64,000 bases of DNA from Notolepis coatsorum (Eukaryota; Chordata; Actinopteri; Aulopiformes; Paralepididae), in the NCBI GenBank assembly GCA_963971535.1, contig OZ020585.1, positions 26,261,789 through 26,325,788 of the forward strand, in the 5' to 3' direction. Position 1 is the stretch's first letter; every line of letters starts with the position of its first letter. Shown piece by piece: positions 34,669 to 47,264 of the stretch. The notes beneath the pieces were generated by a model. It did not search any database. It was not told where the DNA came from and saw only the letters and a list, made by a program, of their open reading frames with translations. A program made the translations under genes and the position numbers.

Positions 34669-36187
34669 GGGCCCAATTCCCTGTACCTGGTTCAACTAAG
34701 TCGATCAAAAGTCCCATTATCCAGATTCAATTAACCCGATGTTTGAATCCGGGCTTTCCCTGTTCCTCGAACGCTGATTCAGTCTCGTTAATTCGAACCA
34801 GACTTGATACTCAGGATAAGTGCGCACGGCCGCCTCACCTGAAAAGACAGCATGTGTCGATCGCAGAAATCCTGATTTTCTAACAGCATTGATTGATTGA
34901 TTGATTTTAAACTTTATTAACAGATTGCAGAATGGGTACAATACAGTATGGCTCAATAGCCTCGCCGACAAGTTAAATGTATAATCTATAGGCAAATTTT
35001 AAGTCGCTCATTACCCCAATCAATCAGATTCTATTTCTTTAAATGTGGCTGCTGGCAGTAGGCTTAATCGAATGAATAATCGAATGATATCTTGCTAGCG
35101 AAAATAATTAGTTAAACTCGTTCAGAATAAGTATATAAAAACAAGCCCAAAGAGTATCTAATTGATACGAATTAATAGATACTTATGAGGATATCTGTAC
35201 TATAAATACATGGTTCCCAACATTTTCAAGGCTCAACCCCCGAAATAAGAGAGGCTTGGAGGGAGGCTATACAGTTTCACTATTAATCAGGTTTTAATCT
35301 GTTTCGGACATCATCCATACATGCATTGAATTGATTAACCTTTGGTTTATACCAGTGACACCAGTCATGTTAATCACCTTCTTGTTCATCATTAGATAAC
35401 ACTAACAGTGCTTGAACAGATAAATGCATTTCTCAAATGCATTCATCAAAACGTCAAAGGCTTGCAATTGCTCATTAATTTTCTCAAGTCACGTCCACGT
35501 CATCAAATCAAACAGCGCATCTCCTCAAACATTTTAATCCCAGTTACAATATCACAATAACGTGTGAGTGACAGTGACAATTCAACAATCCACATATTCA
35601 GATTTGTTGTAATTCATATCCACAATCCACACATGAAGACTTCAATTTATGCTTGAATGAAACAAAATCCAGGTGCTCCGTTAAACATCCAGAGCGGAGA
35701 ATATGAAAGGAATCAGAGCCAAACGAGCGATAGGTTTCATTCAGTAAAAACATCACATTTGCAATGCTGCACGTTATTAAAATAACCACATAATGTTTAT
35801 ATCACCTCGCAAGCACCGTATATATAACGTGCATTATTTAGGACAAAGTAAATTTAGTATCAGCATTTTAGGTCTATTATTTTACATTTCAAAAGCCCCC
35901 TCTAGAAAAACGAAGCACAAAAACATAATTCAGAATGGTATAATCATGGGATCTAGATTGTGAGAATTATTTCAGGAAGCAAACTGGCATTTCTTTGCGA
36001 GGGTGTGGCCATGGTGTATCCAGCTAACTGAACTAAACCCTGACCTCGACCAGGTTCAAACTTTTTGATCTGTTGTCATAGCAATTTAGACAATCGAGCG
36101 TCGGGGAACGGAAAGGTCTGGCTTAAGTCAAGTTATCCTGAAAATTATCCGGCTAACTCAGTTAGCCAGGTACGAGGAACAGGGCCC
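34669..36187. mobile_element. GGGCCC-ended DNA element (Harbinger/IS4EU-like), nested
   Basis: Left gggcccaattccctgtacct and the reverse of the right end gggccctgttcctcgtacct are inverted repeats of about 30 bp. The start resembles teleost IS4EU/Harbinger-type termini. The target duplication is not clear. The interior is AT-rich and non-coding; it includes a LINE family T tail and a degenerate tggttcccaacattttcaag resembling a hAT end at 35211. Confidence 0.6.
34889..34960 (-). mobile_element. LINE 3' tail, family T, short copy
   Basis: (ATTG)4 tail then ttaacagattgcagaatggg-tacaatacagta. Only about 70 bp. Confidence 0.8.
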
Positions 36188-36689
36188 AGCCTCCTTGGTT
36201 CAGGATACAACAATATCAAATGACAGTGGACAAAGAGCAAAATAGAGCGAAGAGCAAAAAATGGTGAGCACACAGGTGAGAGAACACAGCAGTGATGAAC
36301 ATGTGTCAATTACAACTCACCAATTAGTGACACCACACTCACACCACAATGTGAATGTATCACCAAAAGACAGTAAACTTATACCCTCCACCATGTGAAA
36401 AGTACACATAACAGATACTGTATATTATTATATATATATTTTCTTTAAACACCTTTGACTCAGAAAAATACATTATACAGAATAATATTGCTCTATTGAT
36501 TGTTTATAGTATTATTCGTATAGTAACTCATTCCTCAAAATTAATGGAAGTGAATGAGGAGCCTGACACCTGGGAGGAATGGTGGTGTTGACAGCAGACG
36601 ACAGGGACAGCAGTGGCCACTAGACTTTAGATATAAGGTAAGACTGCAGACTTTTGACCAAGTTCGACTAAAGTTAGATATCCCTTTAA

Positions 36690-36965
36690 TGAGGCAGATT
36701 GTTGTCACAGTTCACTGACCGCTGGGGCGACAGTGACGTGGAGGGAGGAGTGTCCCCGGTGAGACGGTTGAATACATGAAGAGACATTAAGTCGCAATGC
36801 ATGAGTGTGCAGCAGCGATGTTAGACTCGGGGGCCGCACTGTAAAGGGCAACGTGTCGGGATGAAAAACGAATGGAAATGGAAATGAGAAAATGTGTGTC
36901 ACTATTCCATGTGTCGCGGTCCACCCGGGGAAACAGACATGTGGGTTTGAACTTCTGTCTTTCAA
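36690..36965. other. Unique GC-balanced sequence
   Basis: A 93-codon minus frame (36705-36986) lacks domains. No repeat. It may be unique host DNA. Confidence 0.35.
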
Positions 36966-37318
36966 TAGTATATGTTGGCGTCTCACAGCACAGGGCGACT
37001 GGGTGAACTGCCCTGTCCTCTGTCCTCCTGTCCGTCAATAGTATGCTGGTGTAGCCGGTTCGAATTGGCTTGCCCTGAGCGAGTCTCGAACCCCGGTCTC
37101 CCGCACCGCGGGTGACATCGCAGACCACTATATCAAGAGGTGGAATTCCCTTCTTGGTAACATGTCTGTATACCTTTTAAGGGGGAGTTTGTTTAACTCG
37201 CAGTACCGCTATGTGCCACAGTCACTTCACAACACTTGTAGTCCATCGTGACTGTGGATATACTCGCGGTACCTCCGTTACACTGGCGTCTCACAGCGCA
37301 GGGCGACTGGGTGAAGTG
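36966..37318. repeat. Short tandem duplication interrupted by a mobile element
   Basis: caatagtatatgttggcgtc-tcacagcacagggcgactgggtgaa (from about 36963) is repeated as caatagtatgctgg (37036) and, past the insert, ctggcgtctcacagcgcagg (37283). The second copy was split by the element at 37050-37282, so the first copy shows the unoccupied state. Confidence 0.8.
37050..37282 (-). mobile_element. Short TG...CA fossil with tRNA-like segment, copy 2
   Basis: On the plus strand it runs from tgtagccgg to ccgttaca and is flanked by ctgg on both sides (37046-37049, 37283-37286), a 4-bp duplication. Read on the minus strand it has tgatatagtggtctg and gaccggggttcgaga, like the A and B regions of a tRNA-Asp-type gene. 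TG...CA ends plus a 4-bp duplication fit a solo LTR or a TRIM of the Ty3/gypsy type; no internal coding region was seen. Old by divergence from the other copies. Confidence 0.75.
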
Positions 37319-37439
37319 GGGGAGCCACAGCCCATGACCTGTACCTCATTATAATAACACACCGTTTTCAAAGCTCCACTCACTGCGGATAATAATGTGC
37401 TTTTGGCTGCTGGTGAAGCATGCAGTGAGTGGTTGTTGT

Positions 37440-37440
<1 letters not shown>

Positions 37441-37490
<50 letters not shown>

Positions 37491-37511
37491 ACGCACGCAC
37501 GCACGCTCACA

Positions 37512-37563
<52 letters not shown>
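37441..37563. repeat. (AC)n microsatellite
   Basis: AC tract with a short GCAC interruption. Confidence 0.95.
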
Positions 37564-37565
<2 letters not shown>

Positions 37566-37727
37566 ACCCCACACCACACCACAGGGCTGCCACAGAGTTT
37601 TAATAGGACTGTGAACAGTCTCCTCTTTAGAACAGGCTCGTCTCCCCATGGAGGATCTTGAACTCAAACCAACAGAAAAAAAGACAGCCCTCTCTTCTCT
37701 TGCCTCAGCGTCTATCTCTCTCTCTAC

Positions 37728-38242
<515 letters not shown>

Positions 38243-38964
38243 TGGCCAGTCAGTATCCTCTAGCCCACTGCAGTTTATGCCCGTGCCAGAACTCTGCTTC
38301 TGAGCCACAGGTGAACCATTAAGCCAAACGACTCCTGCATCCAGGCACGACAACCTCTTAGCTAACTTGAAATCACCCACTCCGTCCCGATGCTTAGACT
38401 TACAGCCAAATAAACAGCCGGAGGTGCTCGAGGTGCTCGCCGCGCTCCATCCCCCCCCGGCTCATCAGAGAGCAGCACGCCAATAGAAGCCGTAATCATC
38501 ATGTCTGGTGTAAAGGTGTCAGCGACTGAAGTCAAATAGCACTGTTCAAATGCCTGCCTTTCTAATATTGCTATTTTGCGGATAAAAAAAAAGAGCCAAA
38601 TTGCAGATGTTTAGATCCAGTGTTACTCAAACACCAGTCCATGTTTGTGTTTGCCTAATTGTTGCGAGAAACCACCCCCTTTGAAAGGTCATAAACTGAT
38701 CTTTATCGACTAAAAGCCCTATTCACACTGGACTAGTACTACCTGGAGACCTCTAGTAATTTTTTTTATTATTGCATCCTCTTTTATCTTAATCCCATGC
38801 AAAACTGTCGTGTCCGTCATTTTGCAGTTGTGATTTGTTTTCAGTGGCAATATAATCGATACAGGAAGGTTTTAAATGTGTGTTTCTGTGCAAACTTCAA
38901 ATCAAGCTGCTATGTCTCAGCATGGAGACCCAACGGCTTTTGCTTTGTGAAAAATGACACACAC
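38243..38964. other. Unique sequence, possible regulatory island
   Basis: 38460-38640 has CNE-like composition (cagcacgccaatagaagccg, tctaatattgctattttgcg). No gene. Confidence 0.35.
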
Positions 38965-39627
38965 ATTTGAATACTTTATTTGGTTCCACAAATTATATTA
39001 CATAAACAGGGAATCAAATGTATCGGGGCCAAGCAGCACTGAACACTTAAGCTGAGACAGAGCAATTAGTTTGGCCTTTCTTTTAGACATTGCAGCAATT
39101 CTCAGACCGGTCATGGTGCATTTGTATAAATGGCCAAGACTTCCGAATACAAGTACACTATATCTACACCTATACCCAAGGTCGGCCATCACATTGAGCA
39201 GTGGTTGGTATTTGATATACTTGTCCCGGAAGGCCTGGTCCATGTGTAACGGATGGTATCGTGAAGCGCAGTCAAGAAGGGCTGGGGTGAGTAGCGGTGC
39301 TATGGGTTAAACTCACTCTCACATCCTCAAAAGACGCATAGACCCATTAGTTAGAAGTGGATTCACCTCTTGGTATAGCGGTCTGTGTTGCTGCCTGCGG
39401 CGTGGGAGACCGGGGTTCGACTCCCACTCGGGGCATCGAAGTTTAAGGTGACGTTGTCACAACCGTTACACATGTACAGATCAAAGGTACAGCCTACTTC
39501 TATGACCAGCCCTTCCCTGTGGCTGGTGTCAACAAAAACAACGTCCGGTGTATTTGGTATGTTAGCGAAGACATCGTTGGTAAGGCCAACCCACTCTGGT
39601 TGCACTCTAGCATGTTTGTACACGCAC
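38965..39627 (-). mobile_element. LINE 3' end with restriction-like endonuclease, copy 1
   Basis: The minus strand encodes YKHARVQPEWVGLT, then NIPNTPDVVFVD and GLVIEVGCTFDLYM, and after the insert DKYIKYQPLLNVMADLGYRC and SVLVFGSLGHLYKC. PD..., EVG-F-D and K--KY-PL fit the PD-(D/E)xK-type endonuclease downstream of RT in R2/R4/NeSL-group LINEs (for example Rex6 in fish). The RT itself is absent. The frame is split by the fossil at 39245-39470. The 3' end has AATAAA (reverse ctttattt) and a short (TG)n tail. Confidence 0.75.
39245..39470 (+). mobile_element. Short TG...CA fossil with tRNA-like segment, copy 3
   Basis: Ends tgtaacgg and ccgttaca, flanked by catg on both sides (39241-39244, 39471-39474). 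It lies within the LINE endonuclease region, so the LINE was there first. The tRNA-like part is cttggtatagcggt ... gaccggggttcgact. 226 bp; no internal coding region. Interpreted as solo LTR/TRIM-like; it is probably the most recent copy because its ends match each other best. Confidence 0.8.
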
Positions 39628-39638
39628 GCACGCACACA

Positions 39639-39682
<44 letters not shown>

Positions 39683-39685
39683 AAC
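39620..39685. repeat. (GCAC)n/(AC)n microsatellite
   Basis: About 65 bp of cacgcacg units directly upstream (in LINE sense) of the endonuclease fragment. Confidence 0.9.
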
Positions 39686-40049
39686 ACTCTCTGACTGCAA
39701 CTTGTTCAAACGAATCAGATGCATCCACTTAGACTTGAATACATTTTATCCGTAACAACATACAATAAACACTTTACCTGGGAGACAAGAGGGCAAGTCA
39801 ACACAGATGGCAGACTGCTGCTTGAGAAACTACTGGGAGAGCATCTCATAGGCTTTTGTTCCAGCGGACAACAACATCTGTCACAAGCCCGTGTTGTAGA
39901 AGGTCAAGCGTCCCCCGGTTCCTCTTCAGTGCGTCTGGTGCCTCTGTGGTGCCTCTGTGGAAGAAAGACGAGAATCCCCTGAACCGCCGCACAACACGGC
40001 TGTGGGTTTCCGGGCACGCTGTGATGTGAGGTTCGGTATACGACAGACG
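39686..40049. other. Unique or unclassified spacer
   Basis: An 87-codon frame at 39719-39982 has no recognised motif. No repeat family is assigned. Confidence 0.35.
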
Positions 40050-40930
40050 TTTTTTTTTTACGTTTGCTTTTATTTGTCACGTATAAAGTACATGTATACG
40101 TTACAGTGAAATGCTTGGTTCTGTATGAGTCCCTGAGAATGTGCTTCATACAGTAAAAAAAGAAAAAAAGGTAAGTAAAATAGGAATAAAGTCCCAACAC
40201 TATACAAATATACAATAATACAATATACAAACATACAAAGTACAATGCAAGTAAAAATGCAGACAATGAGGTACAAAAATGCAGACAACATGTTACAAAA
40301 ACAAAATGCTAAAATGAGGTATGGATGTAGTGCAAACCTCTTTAATAACTAGATAAAAATGGTTTAGTGTTAAAGTGTTTATACGTGTCTAAAGTGAGTG
40401 TGTGCATGTTGATGTGTGTGGAATGAGTGTAGATGGATGGGTTGATGTTACATCGAGTCATTGAGCATCCTGATGGCCTGGGGATAGAAGCTCCTACTGA
40501 GTCTTTCTGTACTGGCCATGAGACCCCGGTAGTGCTTGCCTGACCTCAGCAGTTCAAAGAGGCAGTTGTTTGGGTGACTAGAGTCTTTGACTATTCTCTT
40601 AGCCTTGGCCCTGCAGCGCCTGGTGTAAATGTCCTGGAGAGTGGGAAGCCCCCCTCCAATTCTGCATTCGGCTGATCGGGCCACTCTCTGCAGTCTGCTG
40701 CGGTCGTGTGCATTGCTATTCCCAAACCAGGAGGTGCTGTTACCAGTCAGGATGCTCTCTATTGTGCACAAGTAGACGTTCTTAAGGATCTTCTGACTCA
40801 CTTTGAACTTCCTTAGGCGCCTAAGGAAGTTTGAGGCGCTGCCGTGCCTTCTTCACTACACTGTCAATGTGTGTGGTCCATGTCAAGTCCTATCTCGACC
40901 AGTGCCCCGTAGATGCAGAGGGGGCTGTAG
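40050..40930 (-). mobile_element. LINE 3' part, jockey-superfamily-type RT C-terminus
   Basis: The minus frame at 40448-40801 encodes CTIESILTGNSTSWFG, RLQRVARSAE, LQDIYTRRCRAKAKRIVKDS, and ends near FYPQAIRMLND. This is the conserved C-terminal stretch of a very common teleost non-LTR element. Its 3' UTR (40050-40440) matches the insertion at 10657-10902. Further 5' sequence (40800-41080, on the minus strand) is decayed RT. The 54600-55600 fragment is the more upstream part of the same type of element. Confidence 0.85.
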
Positions 40931-41232
40931 TCCCTATAGCCCCTGACCTCCTAAAATCCCCAATAATTTATTTGGTTTTGCTGACGTTCAAGGAGATGCT
41001 GTTCTATGTTGGAATGTGTTGGAATTCAGTCAGCTCCGCAGCTACAGTCATATCCAATGCATTGTCAGTAACAACGGCTGGGTCTTAATTAGTTGACATA
41101 ATTTATGAATTCATTATTTGTTTATTTATTTGTAACTAATGTCATAGCTGAAATACTGCTGTAATGAGCCCTAAATCCAGATTGGCGGGGACGTAATACT
41201 GAGTGACTAAGACTTGAGTTGGTTGTTTACTG
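40931..41232. other. Decayed LINE and spacer
   Basis: 40931-41085 still resembles LINE RT sequence in reverse (phrases like aggagatgctgttctatg). The rest is AT-rich spacer. Confidence 0.45.
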
Positions 41233-41487
41233 TGACAGTGGCTCAGGAGGTAGAGCAGTCGTCTGGAAATATGTGGGTTCCAGGTTCGATTCCCGCTCCT
41301 CCCGGGGAGCGTGTCGAAGTGTCCTTGAGCAAGACACTTAACCGCTAATTCCTGATGAGCAGGGTGGCACCTTGCATGGTTGCCTCCGCCATCGGTGTGT
41401 GAATGTGTGAGGGAATGGGTGAATGTGAGGAACAAATTGTAAAGGGCTTTGGATAAAAGCACTATATAAAGGCAGCCATTTACTAAA
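41233..41487 (+). mobile_element. tRNA-derived SINE, family A, copy 2
   Basis: A box tggctcaggaggtagagcag, B box ggttcgattcc, body ggcaccttgcatggttgcct and tail ctttggataaaagcactata. It is the best preserved of the three copies. Confidence 0.9.
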
Positions 41488-42127
41488 GATTCCAGGATCT
41501 TTGCTAAATGGGGTAGTTTGGAGATTGGGAGGCAATTATTTAAATCATCTCTATCACTTCCTTTATGTAAAGCAGGGGCATTCAAAGAATTCAATGAAAT
41601 ATAAAATTAGGTAAGATAAAATAAAATGAAATATAAAATGAGGTCAGATCAAATAAGTAAGGTCTTGAAGTGTCCTCTGGAAGGAGCGGACAGCTGTCAT
41701 CAGATCACACACTAATGGTCCTTTCTCGGTAGCTTTAAATCCAGTTAATTCAGGTGTGAAGACGTGATATCAGCCAAAAAGAAGCCTCATCTTTTAAAAA
41801 AGAGAGACAATTGTGTTACCCTCCAGCTCTCTTCTGTGCTAAGAAAGCTGAGATTTCCCTTTCGGATTGAACCACAGCTCTGCAACACTCTTGCATCGTT
41901 GCACGGCGGAAGGTCGGCATCAGCAGGTTGCATCAACTTCTCCGAGGGATTCCCTGAGCGTGCGACGCTGATGGGAAGAGGATACCCTGAGAAAGTTAAT
42001 CATTCCCATCACCGTGTTCATCACCTCAGCATAGCCGTCTGGCGGGGTGGAGCACAGGTGACCGACCGATGAATTATGCAACGGTAAGAGATGATCTCGG
42101 GATTGTCCTCTTTTATATTCGCCACAG
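41488..42127. other. Unique sequence, no gene supported
   Basis: Minus frame 41142-41594 overlaps the SINE and has some RT-like residues (LPISKLPHLAKILES) in 41500-41560, a possible decayed LINE patch. A plus frame at 41764-42072 (102 codons) has no domain. Confidence 0.4.
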
Positions 42128-42268
<141 letters not shown>

Positions 42269-42439
42269 ACCGGTGGTTATTGAAACCACTTGTTTCGGCT
42301 CCATTGCCCTCTTTAGCCCCTTTCAGGTGATTCTCTGTAAAAGACGTGTTCTCACAGTGGGAATTTATTCCGCTTGGTTAAGGCGAGGGGTTCCGCCCTA
42401 GGTAGAGTGAGGGCATGATGCAGAGAGGGAAAATTACCT

Positions 42440-42741
<302 letters not shown>

Positions 42742-43299
42742 TTGTTTATTTACACATATAAAAACAATTACATATAATACAATATAATCCACAAAGAAAT
42801 GTGAAGAATAATTGCCTAAAAACCCTCTAGGGGCTTGTATGTGCATTCTCCAAGAGCTAAATTATAGTCAGATTACATCAATATAAAAATATAAAATATC
42901 CCCCCAACACCCCCTGTGCCACGGAAGATCATCATTTAAAATATTTATTTAACTGGCAATCTGGCATGTAACTCAACATCAATGCAACTGAGGGCAATTT
43001 TTTTTAATAAAGATACAGAGTGAAAGAAAACTAGATTGTACACCATGAAACTGTATATAAATAGTTTACAATCAATCAAAAAAAATTGTGTTACCCATAA
43101 ACTGTTTTGTGTAATTTATGTAAATGTTTTGGAGCAAACAGTGTTTCATATCTCTCATCCTCAGTCAGACAGTGGAGCAAACTGGCCAGCATATCATCTT
43201 GACTTGATACTTTAAGCATTATTGAGCAAAAGCGGACATATTTAACAAATTATGACCACTTAATAATAGTTTAATACAGGCTGAAACACTACGATAATA
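42742..43299 (-). other. AT-rich, possible LINE 3' UTR
   Basis: AT-rich and without coding signal. In reverse it would end in the (AAAG)n tail. The LINE interpretation is an inference from that tail only. Confidence 0.35.
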
Positions 43300-43868
43300 T
43301 AAAAGGAACATAATTGGGAGCACCTTGCAAACTCACTCAAATCCATCAGGATTCACCTCACCTAGAATCCATTGCACACATAACAAACGGATGTAATGCA
43401 TACAAACATCTGTACATCGCTCGTCATGACCGTATTGTGGACATTGTGTCTGATGCGGTACGGAACATATCACCATCTAGTGCAGCAATGTACAAATATG
43501 CCAGAGTGAAACCAGAGTGGTTTGACCTTACCTTACCTTACCTTACCTTACGGGACAAGTATAACAAATACCAACCACTGCTCAGTGTGATGGCTGACCT
43601 TGGGTATAAGTGTAGATATAGTGTACTTGTATTCGGAAGTCTTGGCCATGTATACAAATGCACCATGACCGGTCTGAGAATTGCTGCAATGTCTAAAAGA
43701 AAGGCCAAACTAATTGCCAAATATTGCTCTGTCTCAGCTATTATTGGCAGCTTAGCCACGTGGAGAAGGAGGTGCTATGTGTACCCTTAAGTGTTCAGTG
43801 CTGCTTGGCCCCGATACATTTGATTCCCTGTTTATGTAATATAATTTGTGGAACCAAATAAAGTATTA
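43300..43868 (+). mobile_element. LINE 3' end with restriction-like endonuclease, copy 2
   Basis: Plus frame 43314-43790 encodes THITNGCNAYKHLYIARHDRI... wording typical of the zinc-knuckle/RHD motif, then YKYARVKPEWFDL, and DKYNKYQPLLSVMADLGYKC, SVLVFGSLGHVYKC, MTGLRIAAMSKRKAKLIAK. The PD...EVG-FD core present in copy 1 is missing and replaced by (CTTAC)5 at 43526-43551, so the endonuclease would be inactive. It ends aaccaaataaagtattaaaa and runs straight into (TG)n. Confidence 0.8.
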
Positions 43869-43870
43869 AA

Positions 43871-44178
<308 letters not shown>

Positions 44179-44700
44179 TGTCCTTGGTCATATGGCCTTG
44201 TCCTTGGATAACACAGATATCAACAACACATTTAACTATCAGTGGGAAAAGGCCAACTGTATGCAACATCGTTGCGTAGTGAACATGATTAGTCTACACT
44301 AATCAACACGCCCACTCACTCGCTGTGTGAATTCTGTAACAACTATCTGCTTGTATTCTCACATGGGCTCAGTTGGTCATTACGTGGACTTCAGGCCGCG
44401 CAGCTGGGAGGGTAAACTCCAGAGTCCATGTGCGAAAGGGTATTTCTTGTTAACTCTCCTTTATGGCCAAGTACTATTGTACTGGGCTGAAGGGTTGTGA
44501 ATCCCAGCAGGTCTCCACAGAACTCTTCTTCTCTTTGTTGAAGCACCGTACACGAATAGCTGTTCAGATACATCAGTGGACTCATCTACAGCTACTGTAA
44601 GCCTACGCATGGCGCCTTATGAATCGCTTCATCCAGGTGTTCTCGCACATCCTGGGTTGATATTTCAGTTTTATTTGTGGCTGATAATCTTTTAATATAT
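44179..44700. other. Unique spacer
   Basis: Begins with an echo of the break sequence (ttgtccttggtcatatggcc, tccttgg). No gene. Confidence 0.4.
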
Positions 44701-44752
44701 ATGTTTTTTTTTTATTTAACCTTTATTTACCCAGGCAAGTAGTTAAGAACAC
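44701..44752 (-). mobile_element. Teleost retroelement tail, split by hAT
   Basis: tttatttaacctttatttac-ccaggcaagtagttaagaac is a widely dispersed fish repeat end. The hAT inserted just beyond it in an ATT repeat. Confidence 0.6.
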
Positions 44753-44760
44753 ATTATTAT

Positions 44761-45533
<773 letters not shown>

Positions 45534-45589
45534 ATTATTATATCTTAGATCGTACATTTTCTGTGCCCTCAGTTTTAATTTGAGTGTGT

Positions 45590-45810
45590 GTGTGAATGAA
45601 TGGTGAATGGTGCAATTATATAGCGCTTTTATCCATTCACTCACACACACCGACGGCGGAGGCAACCACGCAAGATGCCAACCTGCTCATCGGGCTCATT
45701 GCTCGAGGACACTTCGACATGCCCCCTGGGAGGAGCGGGAATCTAACCCGGAACCTTCTGATTACCAGACGACGGCTCTACCTCCTGAGCCACTGTCACC
45801 ACTGTTTCCT
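45590..45810 (-). mobile_element. tRNA-derived SINE, family A, copy 3
   Basis: In reverse: tggctcaggaggtagagc as A box, a B box reading ggttagattcc, gatgagcaggttggcatc and gcgctatataattgcacc. The tail lies at the left. Confidence 0.85.
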
Positions 45811-45829
45811 CAAAAGATGTGTGCTTTGT

Positions 45830-46030
45830 CTCATAGTGACATTGCCACTTTAAATAATTGCCACAGTCTCTCAATATATGAGGCATACCGCTCTTGAATT
45901 GCCCGTGGGAAGAATGAACATGCGAGAGTCTGTCCATTCTTGATTAAAACTCCTTTAATTAAAATCTCTACCTTTCTCTGCTTAGAAATGTCTAACATCA
46001 CATTTCCCTGACTCACTTATTTCACCACTG
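45830..46030. promoter_or_regulatory. Candidate conserved non-coding element
   Basis: ctttaaataattgccacagt and gattaaaactcctttaatta-aaatctct: AT-rich homeodomain-like cores without repeats. Tentative. Confidence 0.3.
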
Positions 46031-46250
46031 GTGGTGTGTGTATCTCACTCACGAACGCAACTTGAGTCGCAATGCTGAATGCAGATTTGATTGGCTGAGT
46101 GGCATCATGTGAGATTATCTACAACGCAAGCGATTGGTTGGTGAGTTTCCTGGGACGCTAAAACCGTGCCGTGCCGTAAAGGCTAGAAAGGTTGCACCAG
46201 TTAAAATAGAAACGCTCCACCGAGATGTACTAATTAGAATGTATGGGTTA

Positions 46251-46977
46251 CAGGCCACGTGAGCGGATCGGCGCGGCCGAGAAATCCGCTCTTCGCTCTT
46301 TAAAGCTTGGTCCGCTCCGCTAATCGCTCATGTTGACCCCGCCCCCAAGTCGCTCTCCGCTCACTCCCCGCTCACCTTGAATCGAGCGCTCCCCGCTCCC
46401 CGCGCCATATCGCTCGGCAGTTTTTTTTTTTTTTTTTGGAGCATGGTGTAAATTAGCTCAAACTACAACAGTCTACACCCCCTGGGCCCCTTAACAATTG
46501 TTTGTATTGAGCCGCATTGTAATTGTACCCATTCTGCAATGTTAAATAACGTTGTTTATCCATTCACTAGCTCTATTAAGCGATGATAGGCTAGCCGAGC
46601 CACAATGCTATGGTCGCTGCCATTAACGTTAGCATGTAAGCTAACGACAACAACAATGGCGTCGATACTTTTTCTAACAGGAGTGAGTGAAGGAGGAGGA
46701 GTGAAGCCTGAACCGGATATCACAGGTTCACCCTTCTCATTGGTTGAAAATGGCCTTCATGTTTGTACATCGCCATCTGTTGCTTTGGCATTGTACTGCA
46801 TGTATATTACATCAACAGTGTTAAACCACTGTGAGCGGCCTGGAGTGGATTGGAGCGGAGGAGAACTCTCGCTCCGGACGTCGCGCCGACTCATTTTAAA
46901 CCCACTCCTCGCTCACGTCAAAACCGGCCGCTCCGCGCCCCCGCGCCGCTCACGCTCCGATCCGCTCACATGCACTG
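46251..46977. mobile_element. hAT element, GC-rich, 8-bp TSD
   Basis: Ends caggccacgtgagcggatcg and (reverse) cagtgcatgtgagcggatcg. atgggtta flanks both sides (46243-46250, 46978-46985), a perfect duplication. Both flanks are dense in cgctc/gagcg motifs. It carries a family T LINE tail at about 46480-46570 and a T run. The 127-codon frame at 46605-46988 is not transposase. Confidence 0.95.
46480..46570 (+). mobile_element. LINE 3' tail, family T, nested in hAT
   Basis: ccttaacaattgtttgtatt-gagccgca and gtacccattctgcaatgtta, in forward orientation. Confidence 0.75.
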
Positions 46978-47264
46978 ATGGGTTATAGGTCCTGTTGCAC
47001 CTATTGGTGATCTATGTTGTAAAGGAATCACATGGGCCAATTTACAAACACTAGGAAATCTGCCCGTTGAGATAGAAAGATGAAATGATGATTGGAGTGG
47101 ACAGTTTTATAAAAAATATTTAATTGATCCTCCTGGTATCAATGGCTTGCAATGCTTCAAGTACATCATTGGGAGAGAAGAGGTGAAATGTGAACTGAGA
47201 AGCATGGTTCATGGTGCAACACACACTCGTCCCTCGAAGGGGCCCTGTGTATTCCTTTTGACCC

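Larger units (their letters stand above)
33541..36689. mobile_element. TTAA-flanked DNA element with about 150-bp TIRs, composite
   Basis: TTAAAGGGATAT starts at 33541, and its reverse atatccctttaa ends at 36689. Similarity continues about 150 bp inward, including the block ccaccattcctcccaggtgt-c(a/g)ggctcctcattcactt at both ends. No transposase. It hosts a LINE (33700-34224) and a GGGCCC-ended element (34669-36187). Kolobok- or piggyBac-type by target site. Confidence 0.85.

Noticed and set aside
43314-43790. Host gene with the 158-codon frame
   Set aside because: The same protein segment occurs at 38998-39243 on the other strand with LINE features (AATAAA, TG tail); it is a LINE C-terminus.
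46605-46988. 127-codon frame in the GC-rich hAT as transposase
   Set aside because: No hAT dimerisation or catalytic motif; it overlaps a terminal region with cgctc repeats.
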